Assembly (NCBI RefSeq): GCF_046156265.1
Contig: NZ_JAWDIR010000011.1
Span: forward strand, 1 to 64,000
Reading direction: 5' to 3'
DNA from: CAMDHY01 sp046156265
GTDB taxonomy: Bacteria; Pseudomonadota; Alphaproteobacteria; Rhizobiales; Segnochrobactraceae
Length of the DNA: 64,000 nt
Shown: one piece after another, positions 16,981 through 25,942 of the stretch
Layout: each line of letters starts with the position of its first letter
Position numbering within the stretch: the first letter of the stretch is position 1
The notes under the pieces: model-generated
What the model was told of the DNA's origin: nothing
Database searches by the model: none
Seen by the model: the letters and a program-made list of their open reading frames with translations, nothing else
Translations under genes and position numbers: made by a program

Positions 16981-17946
16981 ATGGCGGCGATCGAAGTGGC
17001 GGCGCCTGCGGCGACGGGCGCCGAAACCGGAGCCCGGACGGCGGCCCTCGGGCGGCTGCTCGTCCTCGCCATCCCCTACGCCTGGACGCTGTTCTTCTTC
17101 CTGGTGCCGTTCCTCATCGTCGTGAAAATCTCGTTTTCCGAGACGGCGATCGCCATTCCACCCTACACACCGGTGTTCGACTTCGCGGTGGACGGCATCG
17201 CCGGCACGATCGCCAAGCTCGGTGAGCTGTCTCTCGCGACCTACGAGTTCCTGACGACCGACTCGCTCTACTGGCGCAGCTATCTGTCGAGCGTCTGGAT
17301 TGCGGGCATGTCGACGGTGATCACGCTCGCCATCGGCTATCCGCTCGCCTATGGCATGGCCCGCAGCCCGCGCGAGTGGCGGCCGATGCTGCTGATGATG
17401 GTGATCCTGCCGTTCTGGACGAGCTTCCTCATCCGCGTCTACGCCTGGATCGGCATCCTGTCGCGCGAGGGCCTGCTCAACAAGTTGCTGATCTCGATCG
17501 GCCTCGTCGACCCGGCGCAGCCACTGGTGATCCTGTCGACAACGACGGCGGTCTACATCGGCATCGTCTATTCCTACCTGCCGTTCATGGTGCTGCCGCT
17601 CTACGCCTCGCTGGAGAAGCTCGACGAGACGCTGCTGGAGGCGGCCGCCGACCTCGGCTGCACGCCGTGGCGGGCGTTCTGGCAGGTGACCTTCCCGCTG
17701 TCGCTGCCGGGCGTCATCGCCGGCTGCTTCCTCGTCTTCATCCCGTCGGTGGGTGAGTTCGTCATCCCCGACCTGCTCGGCGGGTCGGAAACGCTGATGA
17801 TCGGCAAGACGCTGTGGACCGAGTTCTTCAACAACCGTGACTGGCCGGTGGCCTCGGCGGTGGCGGTGATCCTGCTCCTGATCCTCGTCATCCCGATCGT
17901 CTTGTTCCAGAACCAGCAGGCCAAGGCGCAGGAGGCCGGGCGATGA
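16981..17946 (+). CDS. potH: Polyamine ABC transporter permease
   Basis: The product has 321 residues and six predicted membrane segments. The EAA coupling loop reads L-E-A-A-A-D-L-G-C-T-P-W-R-A-F. Residues 1-30 are a cytoplasmic alanine-rich tail. ATG at 16981 is chosen after a GGGGAAGAGGGG-type ribosome site. The stop overlaps potI by ATGA, so the two permeases are co-translated. Confidence 0.9.
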   Translation: MAAIEVAAPAATGAETGARTAALGRLLVLAIPYAWTLFFFLVPFLIVVKISFSETAIAIPPYTPVFDFAVDGIAGTIAKLGELSLATYEFLTTDSLYWRSYLSSVWIAGMSTVITLAIGYPLAYGMARSPREWRPMLLMMVILPFWTSFLIRVYAWIGILSREGLLNKLLISIGLVDPAQPLVILSTTTAVYIGIVYSYLPFMVLPLYASLEKLDETLLEAAADLGCTPWRAFWQVTFPLSLPGVIAGCFLVFIPSVGEFVIPDLLGGSETLMIGKTLWTEFFNNRDWPVASAVAVILLLILVIPIVLFQNQQAKAQEAGR

Positions 17947-18764
17947 ACAAGGGCCCGAGCTGGTTCAACCTCACCTCGATCACGCTCGGCATGGCGTTCC
18001 TCTATCTGCCGATCGTGCTGCTGGTGATCTATTCCTTCAACGCCGGCCGCAACGTGGCGATCTGGGAGGGGTGGTCGGTCAAGTGGTACTTCGCCCTGTG
18101 GCAGGACCAGCAGATGCTGGACGCCGCCTGGGTGACGATCCGCCTCGGCCTGCTGTCGGCCTCCGTCGCGACGATCCTCGGCACGATGGCGGCGATCACG
18201 CTGGTCCGCCACGGCCGGTTCTTCGGGCGCAGCCTGTTCTCCGGCATGGTGTCGGCGCCGCTGGTGTTGCCGGAGGTGATCCTCGGGCTGTCGATGCTGC
18301 TGCTGTTCGTGTCGATCGGCTTCGACCGCGGCTTCTGGACGATGACGATCGCCCACATCACCTTCACCATGTGCTACGTCGCCGTGGTGGTGCAGTCGCG
18401 GCTGGTGTCGTTCGACCGCACGCTGGAAGAGGCGGCGCTGGACCTCGGCTGCCCGCCGCTTCGCACCTTCTTCTCGATCACGCTGCCGCTCATCCTGCCG
18501 GCGGTGATCTCCGGCTGGATGCTCGCCTTCACGCTGTCGCTGGACGACCTGGTGATCGCGAGCTTCACCACGGGCCCGGGCGCCACGACGCTGCCGATCA
18601 AGATCTACAGCCAGGTTCGGCTCGGCGTGTCGCCGCAGATCAACGCGATCTGCACGATCATCATCGCCGTCGTCGCCCTCGGCGCCATCGTCGCCTCGCT
18701 GCAGCTGAAGCGGGCCGAGACGGACCGGCGGCGGGCGGAGCAGATGGCAGCGGCGGGGCGGTGA
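17943..18764 (+). CDS. potI: Polyamine ABC transporter permease
   Basis: The product has 273 residues and six membrane segments. The EAA loop is L-E-E-A-A-L-D-L-G-C-P-P. F-T-L-S-L-D-D-L-V-I-A-S-F is the usual PotC/PotI signature. It is the last gene of the transporter operon. No clear terminator follows before the convergent accessory gene that ends at 18948. Confidence 0.9.
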   Translation: MNKGPSWFNLTSITLGMAFLYLPIVLLVIYSFNAGRNVAIWEGWSVKWYFALWQDQQMLDAAWVTIRLGLLSASVATILGTMAAITLVRHGRFFGRSLFSGMVSAPLVLPEVILGLSMLLLFVSIGFDRGFWTMTIAHITFTMCYVAVVVQSRLVSFDRTLEEAALDLGCPPLRTFFSITLPLILPAVISGWMLAFTLSLDDLVIASFTTGPGATTLPIKIYSQVRLGVSPQINAICTIIIAVVALGAIVASLQLKRAETDRRRAEQMAAAGR

Positions 18765-18947
18765 GGGGGGCGGGGTGGCGCCGGTGGCGTGTGAGCGCTC
18801 CGCCCGGTTGTTTGTACTTGGTTGACTTGGCCGCCTGAAGGGCGGCTGAGGGGTGGAATGCGGCCAGGCAGGTTTTGGCCGAAGAAGTCGGCAAAGCTGT
18901 CGTTCACAGGCGTGGGTTTCAGTGAGTGCCGCGACGCCAAAATATGG

Positions 18948-19952
18948 TTATCCGAGAGGGTGCCATTCTGGCGGGTCGCCTATGCCGATGAGGTAGGTAT
19001 ATTTGACCATTACGTGCCCTTGGCCAAAGTGCGGGTGCTCGCCCACGGCGATAGGCATCTTGCCGAAATAGGACACGTTGCTGGCGGCAAGATAGACGAT
19101 CAGTGCTTCTAGAGATTCAATGAGGTTCTTGACGATAAATCGCAAGAATTCGTTGAGCGGCATGGCGTTAAACGGGACGTCCGGGTGCGTGATGCGCACG
19201 GTCGGACGGAGCAGTTGTCCGCCTTCGAAATGATAGTCCAGGAAATCAATCTTCTGGTTGGGCTTCCGATGTTCGATCGAGTGTCGCAAACCACGGATCA
19301 ATTTCGCAAACCTGGCCATGCTGTCGGCGAAGGCTACGAAATTTTCATCCTCACCGAAAGTCTCCCGCACGTGCGCTGCTATTCCGTCAAAGAAACCTGG
19401 TTTACGCGTGTCGCCATAGAAAATGACGGCCAGCCGGAAGATCGCTTGGAGCGCATGCTCCGAGCGCTGCACGAAAGCCTTGCCTCGAGCTTCGATGTCG
19501 CCGACGGCCGGCAGGGCCATGGCGCCTTTATGGGGGCTGGGCAGATCTTTCTCAGCTGCCAATAGGTCGGCTTGCAACTTCGTCAGGATGTCCTCGGCAC
19601 CGAGAATTTCCTGCATCCCTGCAAGCACAGCGGTCATAACCAGACAGCGCTTTTCCTCGTCGAAGTGCGGTTTGCTAAAAAGTCGGTGGGCCTGCAGGAA
19701 CGTTCGGCCGACGATTGGGTTGTCGGAGCCGGCACTCGCGAAACGCTGATTGACATGGGGTGTATTGGGATGCGCGAGATCCGGATCGATCATATCGGCG
19801 AGTTGAGTTCGATAGATCGCACGCTCAGACACCGTATAGAGACCATCAGGAAGTGAAATCATCTCCTGAATCTTGCCATCACGCTCCACGTCGTCAAGTT
19901 CCAGCGAGAAGGCGGAATCCCGTCGCCGTCGTGCCTTTTCGAGATCATTCAT
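18948..19952 (-). CDS. Accessory protein of unknown function with a HEPN-like R-x4-H motif
   Basis: The product has 334 residues, largely helical and not matched to a named family. Residues 223-228 read R-H-S-I-E-H in a helical context (preceded by F-A-K-L-I-R-G-L), which is the R-x4-6-H arrangement of HEPN ribonucleases. Base composition is lower in GC than both neighbours and the codon use is mixed, so recent acquisition is likely. It stands alone, convergent with the transporter operon. A palindromic element lies 200 bp upstream at 20149. A role in defence or toxin action is inference only. Confidence 0.6.
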   Translation of the reverse strand: MNDLEKARRRRDSAFSLELDDVERDGKIQEMISLPDGLYTVSERAIYRTQLADMIDPDLAHPNTPHVNQRFASAGSDNPIVGRTFLQAHRLFSKPHFDEEKRCLVMTAVLAGMQEILGAEDILTKLQADLLAAEKDLPSPHKGAMALPAVGDIEARGKAFVQRSEHALQAIFRLAVIFYGDTRKPGFFDGIAAHVRETFGEDENFVAFADSMARFAKLIRGLRHSIEHRKPNQKIDFLDYHFEGGQLLRPTVRITHPDVPFNAMPLNEFLRFIVKNLIESLEALIVYLAASNVSYFGKMPIAVGEHPHFGQGHVMVKYTYLIGIGDPPEWHPLG

Positions 19953-20148
19953 CCAATCAGCGCCCCCTAGTCATCCAACGCTATCTCATTCGATTCTGGA
20001 GCGCCAAGTCGTAATTCTGCCCGCACCTACCAAGCGTATTCCTATGTCCGATCGTGAGGTGCCGTCTGAAGAGAGCGCAAAGTTATGGCAGACGTATCCG
20101 ATACGGCAACTCATAGGAAATGGCCGTGGTCGTTTGAACGTTTGAAAT

Positions 20149-20198
20149 GGGGTCAGAAGCGTCCGTTGGAATGATCCAACCGATAGAGGTCTGACCCC
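20149..20198. repeat. 50-bp nested palindromic element
   Basis: Outer 9-bp arms GGGGTCAGA / TCTGACCCC enclose a second imperfect pair TCCGTTGGA / TCCAACCGA around ATGA. The GGGGTCAGA...TCTGACCCC ends are of the kind seen at REP-like units and at transposition scars. It marks the right border of the lower-GC patch with the gene at 18948. Confidence 0.6.
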
Positions 20199-20205
20199 AG
20201 CGCCC

Positions 20206-21108
20206 TCAATGCGGGCGGGCGCCGCGCAGGGTCTGGTGGGGGCTTTCGCCGTACATCGTGCGGTAGTGCTCGGCGAAGCGCGACAGGTGCCAGAAGCCGT
20301 AGCGGTAGGCGATGTCGGTGACGGTGGTGGGGCCGCCGCCCGTGGCGCCCTGCTTGAGCGCCCGGCGCGTGGCGGCGAGCCGCAGCGATTGCAGATAGGC
20401 CTTCGGGCCGACGCCGAGGTGGCGGGCGAAGGCCGCCTCGAGCGCGCGGGTCGACACGCCGGCGACGCGGGCGAGGTCGCCCACCGACAGCGGCTCCTCG
20501 AGGTGCTCGTGCACATAGGCACGCACCAGCGCGAGGCGCTCGAGCGAGGCCGCAGCCTCCGCGCGGGCCGGCTCCAGCGCCCCGAGGGTGGCGATCACGA
20601 CATCGGCGAGCGTGGCGCCGGCGGACGCCGGCAGCGGGCCGCCGTGGGCGTGAGCGAGCATCGCCTCGACGATCGCCGCGGCGCGCGCCGCCAGACCGGC
20701 GTCGGCGACCGGCCGGTGGCCGTGGCGGGGGTCGGGCCGTTCGTTCTCCGGCAGCGCGCCGGCGTCGATCGAGATCGCCATCAGCTCGTGGCCGGGGCCG
20801 CTGGTGATTTCATGGGCAGAGCCGGCGGGCGTCACCATCAGGAAGCCGCCGGGCAGGTGGCGCCCATCGACGTGCATTCCTGCCGGTGAGCGCACCAAGG
20901 CGAGCGCGACCGTCGCCTCCGGGATCACCAGCCGCTCGATGTGGGCGACGTTGATCGTCTCGCGGAAGACCGAGCCGGTGCCCGCTAGAGCAAGCTCGAG
21001 ACGGCCGGCGAAGCGGCCGGGCGTCACCTGGGCATAGGTCTGCGACCAGCCGGGCAGGGCGCTCGCCTGTTCGTCCGCATCCCGCGTCGTGACGGCGACG
21101 ATCGACAC
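20206..21108 (-). CDS. AraC-family transcriptional regulator, probably of the amine oxidase
   Basis: The product has 300 residues from GTG at 21106-21108, which follows a GGGGAGG ribosome site. An upstream frame reaching 21276 looks non-coding. The C-terminal 100 residues are the double helix-turn-helix (L-S-V-G-D-L-A-R-V-A-G-V-S-T-R-A-L, then D-I-A-Y-R-Y-G-F-W-H-L-S-R-F-A). The N-terminal part is the ligand and dimer region. It is divergent from the copper amine oxidase, an arrangement like feaR/tynA in enterobacteria, so it probably activates that gene in response to an amine. Confidence 0.85.
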   Translation of the reverse strand: MSIVAVTTRDADEQASALPGWSQTYAQVTPGRFAGRLELALAGTGSVFRETINVAHIERLVIPEATVALALVRSPAGMHVDGRHLPGGFLMVTPAGSAHEITSGPGHELMAISIDAGALPENERPDPRHGHRPVADAGLAARAAAIVEAMLAHAHGGPLPASAGATLADVVIATLGALEPARAEAAASLERLALVRAYVHEHLEEPLSVGDLARVAGVSTRALEAAFARHLGVGPKAYLQSLRLAATRRALKQGATGGGPTTVTDIAYRYGFWHLSRFAEHYRTMYGESPHQTLRGARPH

Positions 21109-21316
21109 TGCGACGGCCTCCCCGCCCGCTGCGCCTCCCCGGCGTGGCTTTTCCAGCGTGCCTTGGCCGAGGCAAGCAGCGTGCCGGTTCGCGGCCGCCG
21201 GCGCAACCATCGTGGCGGTGCTTCGCGAAACGGATAGAGGCGGTCCCGGCGGCTCTGTCACGCTGCCCTCACGCACGGCGCCCGCGCGGGCGTGGTGTCA
21301 ACGAGAGGGGACTGAG

Positions 21317-23317
21317 ATGACCGACCACCACGCACGGCCCCGGCGGGGACGAACGGCCGCCGCCTGCGGCCTCGCCGCGCTGCTCGCCGCCACCACCCTG
21401 CCGGCGCTCGCCGCCGAGCATCCGCTCGATCCGCTCGACGCCGCCGAGATCACCGCCGCCGTCGCCGCGGTGAAGGACGCCGGCCACGCCGGCGACGGCA
21501 CGTTCTTCCCGACGGTGGAGCTGCGCCTGCCGCCGAAGGCCGACGTGCTCGCCTGGAAGCCGGGCGACCCGATCACCCGCATCGCCCACCTCGTGTTCGT
21601 CCAGGACGGCGACACCTTCGAGGCGGAAGTGAACCTCACCGAGGGCGGGCCGCCGGAGGTCGAGATCATGGACGGGGTGCAGCCGGGCATCCTGCTCGCC
21701 GAGTGGATCGCCGCCGGCGAGCTCACCACCGCCCATCCCGACTGGCAGGCGGCGATGCGGAAGCGCGGCTACGAGACCTTCGACACGGTATTCTGCGCGC
21801 CGCTGTCGACGGGCTATTTCGACACCGAGGAGGAGAAGGGCCGGCGGCTGCTGCGCGTGCCCTGCTACGACCTGACGGGGACGAAGACGACCATCCACGG
21901 GCGGCCGATCGAGGGGCTGTTCGCCATCATCGACCTTGCCAAGCGCGAGGTGGTGCGGATCGTCGACCTCGGCGTCGTGGCGACGCCGGCCGGCACCAAC
22001 CGCGTCGACGAGGAGACGCTGGCCGCCTCGATGCGGCCGGCGATGAAGCCGGTGGCGATCGCGACGCCCCAGGGCGGCAACGTCAGGATCGACGGCCATG
22101 CGGTGACGTGGGACCGCTGGAGCTTCCGCCTGAAGCTCGACCGGCGCTTCGGCACGATGATCTCGCTCGCTTCCTGGAACGACGCCAGCGGCACGCGGCC
22201 GATCCTCTACGAGGGCTACGCGGCGGAGATGTTCGTGCCCTACATGGACCCGAGCGAGGCCTGGTACTTCCGCTCCTACATGGACATCGGCGAGTACGGC
22301 TTCGGGCTCTTGTCGTCGGCGCTGACGCCCGGCATCGACTGCCCGGCGGACGCGACCTTCCTCGGCGCCACCATCAATGACGACGCCGGCGCGCCGATCG
22401 AGATGCCCAACATCATGTGCGTCTTCGAGCGCGCCACCGGCAATCCGGTGTGGCGCCACGCCGAGATGATCGACGCGAGTTACGAGGGACGGCCGGAGGT
22501 CGAGCTGGTGGTGCGGACCGTGCCGACGGTCGGCAACTACGACTACGTCATGGACTGGGTGTTCACCCAGCGCGGCGAGCTCGACATCCGCGTCGGCGCG
22601 ACCGGCATGGACGCTACGAAGGGCGTCGTCACCCAGTCGATGACCGATCCGACGGCGGCGGCCGACACGGCGACGGGCGCGCTGCTCGCGCCGGGCATCG
22701 TCGGCGTCTACCACGACCACTACATCTCCTTCCGCCTCGACCTCGACGTCGACGGGCCGGTGAACAGCTTCGTCCGCGAGGCGATCGTGCAGAAGGCAGT
22801 GGACGCCGGCACGCCGCGCCGCTCGATCTGGACGCTCGAGCCTGTGGCGATGGCCACCGAAGGGCCGGTGGAGGAGGGCCACCACGGCGCGCCGGAGGTG
22901 TGGAAGATCGTCAACCCGGAGAAGCGCACCGGGCTCGGCTACCACCCCGGCTACCAGATCGAGGCGCACCATTCGGCGACCTCGCGGCTCGACCCCGAGG
23001 ACTGGCCGCAGAAGCGGGCGGCGTTCTCCGGTGCGCCGCTGTGGATCACGGCCTATGCCGACAACGAGCGGCATGCGGCGGGCGCCTATCCGAACCAGTC
23101 GACGGGCGGCGACGGCCTGCCGGCGTTCGTCTCCGACGGCCAGCCGATCGAGAACACCGACATCGTCGCCTGGTACACGATGGGCTTCCACCACGTGACC
23201 CGGCCGGAGGACTGGCCGGTACTGTCGACGAAGTGGCACGAGATGAAGCTTCGGCCGCTCGGCTTCTTCGACCGCAGCCCGGCGATCGACACGCCGGCGA
23301 AGTTCGCCACGCAGTGA
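21317..23317 (+). CDS. tynA: Copper amine oxidase (primary amine oxidase), exported
   Basis: The product has 666 residues with a signal peptide ending near P-A-L-A-A-E. All catalytic features are present: Tyr408 in N-Y-D-Y is the topaquinone precursor, and Asp323 in Y-M-D-I-G-E is the catalytic base (85 residues earlier, as in the family). His466 and His468 in H-D-H-Y, with a histidine at 625 or 626 in G-F-H-H, bind copper. It oxidises primary amines to aldehydes with hydrogen peroxide and ammonia in the periplasm. ATG at 21317 follows GAGAGGGG. It may pair with the polyamine block upstream. Confidence 0.92.
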   Translation: MTDHHARPRRGRTAAACGLAALLAATTLPALAAEHPLDPLDAAEITAAVAAVKDAGHAGDGTFFPTVELRLPPKADVLAWKPGDPITRIAHLVFVQDGDTFEAEVNLTEGGPPEVEIMDGVQPGILLAEWIAAGELTTAHPDWQAAMRKRGYETFDTVFCAPLSTGYFDTEEEKGRRLLRVPCYDLTGTKTTIHGRPIEGLFAIIDLAKREVVRIVDLGVVATPAGTNRVDEETLAASMRPAMKPVAIATPQGGNVRIDGHAVTWDRWSFRLKLDRRFGTMISLASWNDASGTRPILYEGYAAEMFVPYMDPSEAWYFRSYMDIGEYGFGLLSSALTPGIDCPADATFLGATINDDAGAPIEMPNIMCVFERATGNPVWRHAEMIDASYEGRPEVELVVRTVPTVGNYDYVMDWVFTQRGELDIRVGATGMDATKGVVTQSMTDPTAAADTATGALLAPGIVGVYHDHYISFRLDLDVDGPVNSFVREAIVQKAVDAGTPRRSIWTLEPVAMATEGPVEEGHHGAPEVWKIVNPEKRTGLGYHPGYQIEAHHSATSRLDPEDWPQKRAAFSGAPLWITAYADNERHAAGAYPNQSTGGDGLPAFVSDGQPIENTDIVAWYTMGFHHVTRPEDWPVLSTKWHEMKLRPLGFFDRSPAIDTPAKFATQ

Positions 23318-23375
23318 CGGCGGCGGGTGCGGCGGCTGCGGCCGCCGCGCCCCACGTCTCCGGGGCGGTCTGGCC

Positions 23376-23408
23376 AAAAAAAATGCCGGGCTCGATTGGA
23401 GCCCGGCA
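23376..23408. terminator. Hairpin with flanking A8 run
   Basis: Ten-bp arms TGCCGGGCTC / GAGCCCGGCA flank a 5-nt loop (stem 23384-23408). An A8 run precedes it on the plus strand, giving a T8 tail for leftward transcription. It can end the amine-oxidase transcript as a stem and leftward transcripts as a classic intrinsic terminator. Confidence 0.65.
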
Positions 23409-23794
23409 GTCGTCGCATCCCGAGGGACGCGACACCTTCCAGAGGGGAACAGCTGGCTGAACGGCTACCGTCGGGAGGATGACGTCACCGCGTGTTCAAC
23501 CACGCTCCAAACTTACGCTCCGGGTATGCACAAACAAGCGGCAAGAGTGCATGTCAGTTATGCACTTTGCGCACGCCTCCCGGCGAGCCCCGCGCAAGGA
23601 TGGTGTGCACGGGCGCGGCTGCACGTCTCGCGGGCGATCGGGGTGTGGATGCGGGGCAGAGTGGCGCGGAATTCGGCGCGTGGGAAGATGGGAAGAGGTG
23701 GCGAGTGCTCATTCTCGCGGCGGGAGGGCCTCGGCCTCTCGCCGGCGTCTGCGTAAGCGCCGCGGTCTGCGGAAGCAACGCACACCCTCACAAC
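23409..23794. other. Gene-free stretch, lower GC, with a small palindrome
   Basis: No convincing coding frame is seen. A palindrome AGTGCAT-7-ATGCACT lies at 23546-23566 and could be a regulator site or a scar. Open frames across this stretch have arginine-rich shadow composition. Confidence 0.45.
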
Positions 23795-23889
23795 CGTCAT
23801 CGCCCGGCTTGACCGGGCGATCCATCGTGCGGGCGAAAACGATAGCGATGCGCGTGTGATGGATGCCCCGGTCAAGCCGGGGCATGACG
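23795..23889. repeat. 95-bp interspersed palindromic repeat, copy 1
   Basis: Thirty-bp inverted ends run inward from CGTCATCGCCCGG and from its near-complement CCGGGGCATGACG, around a short variable centre. The same unit recurs at 23936. Such CGCCCGG...CCGGGGC palindromes are common non-coding repeats in high-GC Hyphomicrobiales. Confidence 0.8.
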
Positions 23890-23935
23890 ACTGAGGGGGG
23901 GTGCTGGGGGCCGAAGTGATGTCCGCCCTCACCAC

Positions 23936-24030
23936 CGTCATCGCCCGGCTTGACCGGGCGATCCATCGTACGGGCGAAAACGGTAGCGAAGCGGGTGGGA
24001 TGGATGCCCCGGTCAAGCCGGGGCATGACG
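23936..24030. repeat. 95-bp interspersed palindromic repeat, copy 2
   Basis: Same length and orientation as copy 1, with differences confined mostly to the centre. It ends about 30 bp before the stop of the lsrB-like gene and may also act as a transcript end. Confidence 0.8.
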
Positions 24031-24058
24031 AGGAAAGGGGGGTGCCCCCGCGCCCCTC

Positions 24059-24976
24059 TCAATAAACCCAGGTGTCGGCCTTGTTGACGAGGAAGTCGCG
24101 GAAGGCGCTGACGCGGGCGGTGTTCTTCAGCTCGGCCGGGTAGACGAAGTAGGTGTTGTACTCGGGCAGCTCGGCCTCGGGGATGAGCTGCACCAGCCCC
24201 GCGTCGGCCTCGACGATGTAGTCGGGCAGGAGCGCGAGGCCGATGCCGCGCTGGACGGCGTACTTGATGGCCACCACGCTGTTGATCTTCAGCGCCGGGA
24301 CGCGCGGGTTGTCGGGGGCGCGGCCGGCCGTCTCCAGCCAGTTCATGTCGCGCAGATAGGTGGCCCCCGATTCGCCGAAGGTGATGAGGCGGTGCTGGTC
24401 GAGGTCCTCGATCGTCGCCGGGCTGCCGTAGCGCTTGAGGTAGGCCGGCGAGGCGTAGAGGTGGAAGTGAACGGTGAACAGCTTGCGCTGGATGAGGTCG
24501 GGCTGGGTCGGCTGGCGCAGGCGGATGGCGACGTCGGCCTGGCGCATGCCGAGGTCGAGCTCGGTGTCGTCGAGCAGGAGCTGCAGCTGCACCTCCGGGT
24601 AGAGGTCGATGAACTCCTGCACGCGCGAGGTCAGCCACGTCGTGCCGAGGCCGACGGTGGTGGTGACGCGCAGGACACCCGACGGCTTCTCGCGGCTGTC
24701 GACGAGGCGCGCCTGCACCGCGTCGAGCTTCATCGTCACTTCCCGCGCCGCCCGGTGCAGGAGTTCGCCCTGCTCGGTCAGCAGCAGGCCGCGGGCGTGG
24801 CGGTGGAACAGCGGCACGCCGAGCTCCTGCTCGAGCGCGCTCACCTGCCGGCTCACCGCCGACTGGCTCATGTTCAGCGCGTCGCCGGCGTGCGTGAAGC
24901 TGCCGGCCTGGGCGGCCGCCTGGAAGATCCTGAGCTTGTCCCAGTCCATCGCGGGACGGGTCGCCGGGGAGGGCAC
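24059..24976 (-). CDS. lsrB: LysR-family regulator, LsrB/VtlR type
   Basis: The product has 305 residues from GTG at 24974-24976, or 296 if started at M-D-W-D-K-L (24949), which is where characterised homologues begin. The helix-turn-helix is G-S-F-T-H-A-G-D-A-L-N-M-S-Q-S-A-V-S-R. The N-terminal M-D-W-D-K-L-R-I-F and position just downstream of trxB match LsrB of Sinorhizobium, VtlR of Brucella and ChvO-like regulators. Those control envelope and redox functions and small RNAs in host-associated Rhizobiales. The start lies directly after the trxB stop, so the two are probably co-transcribed. Confidence 0.8.
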   Translation of the reverse strand: MPSPATRPAMDWDKLRIFQAAAQAGSFTHAGDALNMSQSAVSRQVSALEQELGVPLFHRHARGLLLTEQGELLHRAAREVTMKLDAVQARLVDSREKPSGVLRVTTTVGLGTTWLTSRVQEFIDLYPEVQLQLLLDDTELDLGMRQADVAIRLRQPTQPDLIQRKLFTVHFHLYASPAYLKRYGSPATIEDLDQHRLITFGESGATYLRDMNWLETAGRAPDNPRVPALKINSVVAIKYAVQRGIGLALLPDYIVEADAGLVQLIPEAELPEYNTYFVYPAELKNTARVSAFRDFLVNKADTWVY

Positions 24977-25942
24977 CTATTCCGCCGCTTCTGCGGTCTC
25001 GGTGACCGCCGAAAGCCAGCGCTCCGCCTCGAGCGCCGCCATGCAGCCCATGCCGGCGGCGGTGACGGCCTGGCGGAACACCTCGTCGGTGACGTCGCCG
25101 GCGGCGAAGACGCCGGGGATGTTGGTGGCGGTCGAGTCCGGCGCCGTCCAGATGTAGCCGTTCGGCTTCATGCGCAGCTGGTCGCGGAACACCTCGACGG
25201 CCGGGCTGTGGCCGATGGCGATGAAGACGCCGTCCGTTTCGATATCGCGCGTCTCGCCGGTGCGCACGTCACGCAGGCGCACGCCGGTGACGGCCGGCGG
25301 TGTGCCACCACCCAGCACCTCGTCGAGCACCGCGTGCCAGACGACTTCGATCTTCGGGTGGGCGAACAGGCGGTTCTGCAGGATGCGCTCGCCGCGGAAG
25401 GAATCGCGCCGGTGCACCACCGTCACCTTGGCGGCGTGGTGGGTGAGGTAGAGCGCCTCCTCGACGGCGGTGTTGCCGCCGCCGACCACCACGACGTTCT
25501 TGCCGCGATAGAAGAAGCCGTCGCAGGTGGCGCAGGCGGAGACGCCGTAGCCCTTGAAGCGCTCCTCGCTCGGCAAACCGAGCCAGCGCGCCTGGGCGCC
25601 GGTGGCGACGACCACCGTCTCGGCGCGGTAGACCGTGCCGCTGTCGGCGACGAGCACGAAGGGGCGGCGGGAGAGGTCGGCCGAGACGATGGTGTCGTAG
25701 ACGACCTTGGTGCCCATGTTGATCGCCTGGGCCTGCATCTGCTCCATCAGCCACGGCCCCTGGATGGGGTCGGCGAAGCCCGGATAGTTCTCGACCTCGG
25801 TGGTGATGGTGAGCTGGCCGCCCGGCTGGATGCCGGCGATCATCACCGGCTCGAGCATGGCGCGCGCGGCATAGACGGCGGCGGTGTAGCCGGCCGGTCC
25901 GGAGCCGACGATGAGAAGCTTCACGTCGACGGTCTCGGCCAT
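24977..25942 (-). CDS. trxB: Thioredoxin-disulfide reductase
   Basis: The product has 321 residues. The FAD motif is G-S-G-P-A-G-Y-T-A-A near the start. The redox pair is Cys137 and Cys140 in C-A-T-C-D-G. The NADPH motif is V-G-G-G-N-T-A-V-E-E-A, with a closing G-D-V-T-D. It reduces thioredoxin with NADPH. The start at M-A-E-T-V-D (25942) is preferred over an upstream extension to 26011. Co-directional with lsrB. Confidence 0.95.
   Translation of the reverse strand: MAETVDVKLLIVGSGPAGYTAAVYAARAMLEPVMIAGIQPGGQLTITTEVENYPGFADPIQGPWLMEQMQAQAINMGTKVVYDTIVSADLSRRPFVLVADSGTVYRAETVVVATGAQARWLGLPSEERFKGYGVSACATCDGFFYRGKNVVVVGGGNTAVEEALYLTHHAAKVTVVHRRDSFRGERILQNRLFAHPKIEVVWHAVLDEVLGGGTPPAVTGVRLRDVRTGETRDIETDGVFIAIGHSPAVEVFRDQLRMKPNGYIWTAPDSTATNIPGVFAAGDVTDEVFRQAVTAAGMGCMAALEAERWLSAVTETAEAAE

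Noticed and set aside
20046..20147. 33-codon plus-strand frame before the nested palindrome
   Set aside because: There is no ribosome site and no similarity; it is probably chance in lower-GC DNA.
23479..23859. Plus-strand frame running into the 95-bp repeat
   Set aside because: It is arginine- and serine-rich, reads through a non-coding palindrome and has no family resemblance.
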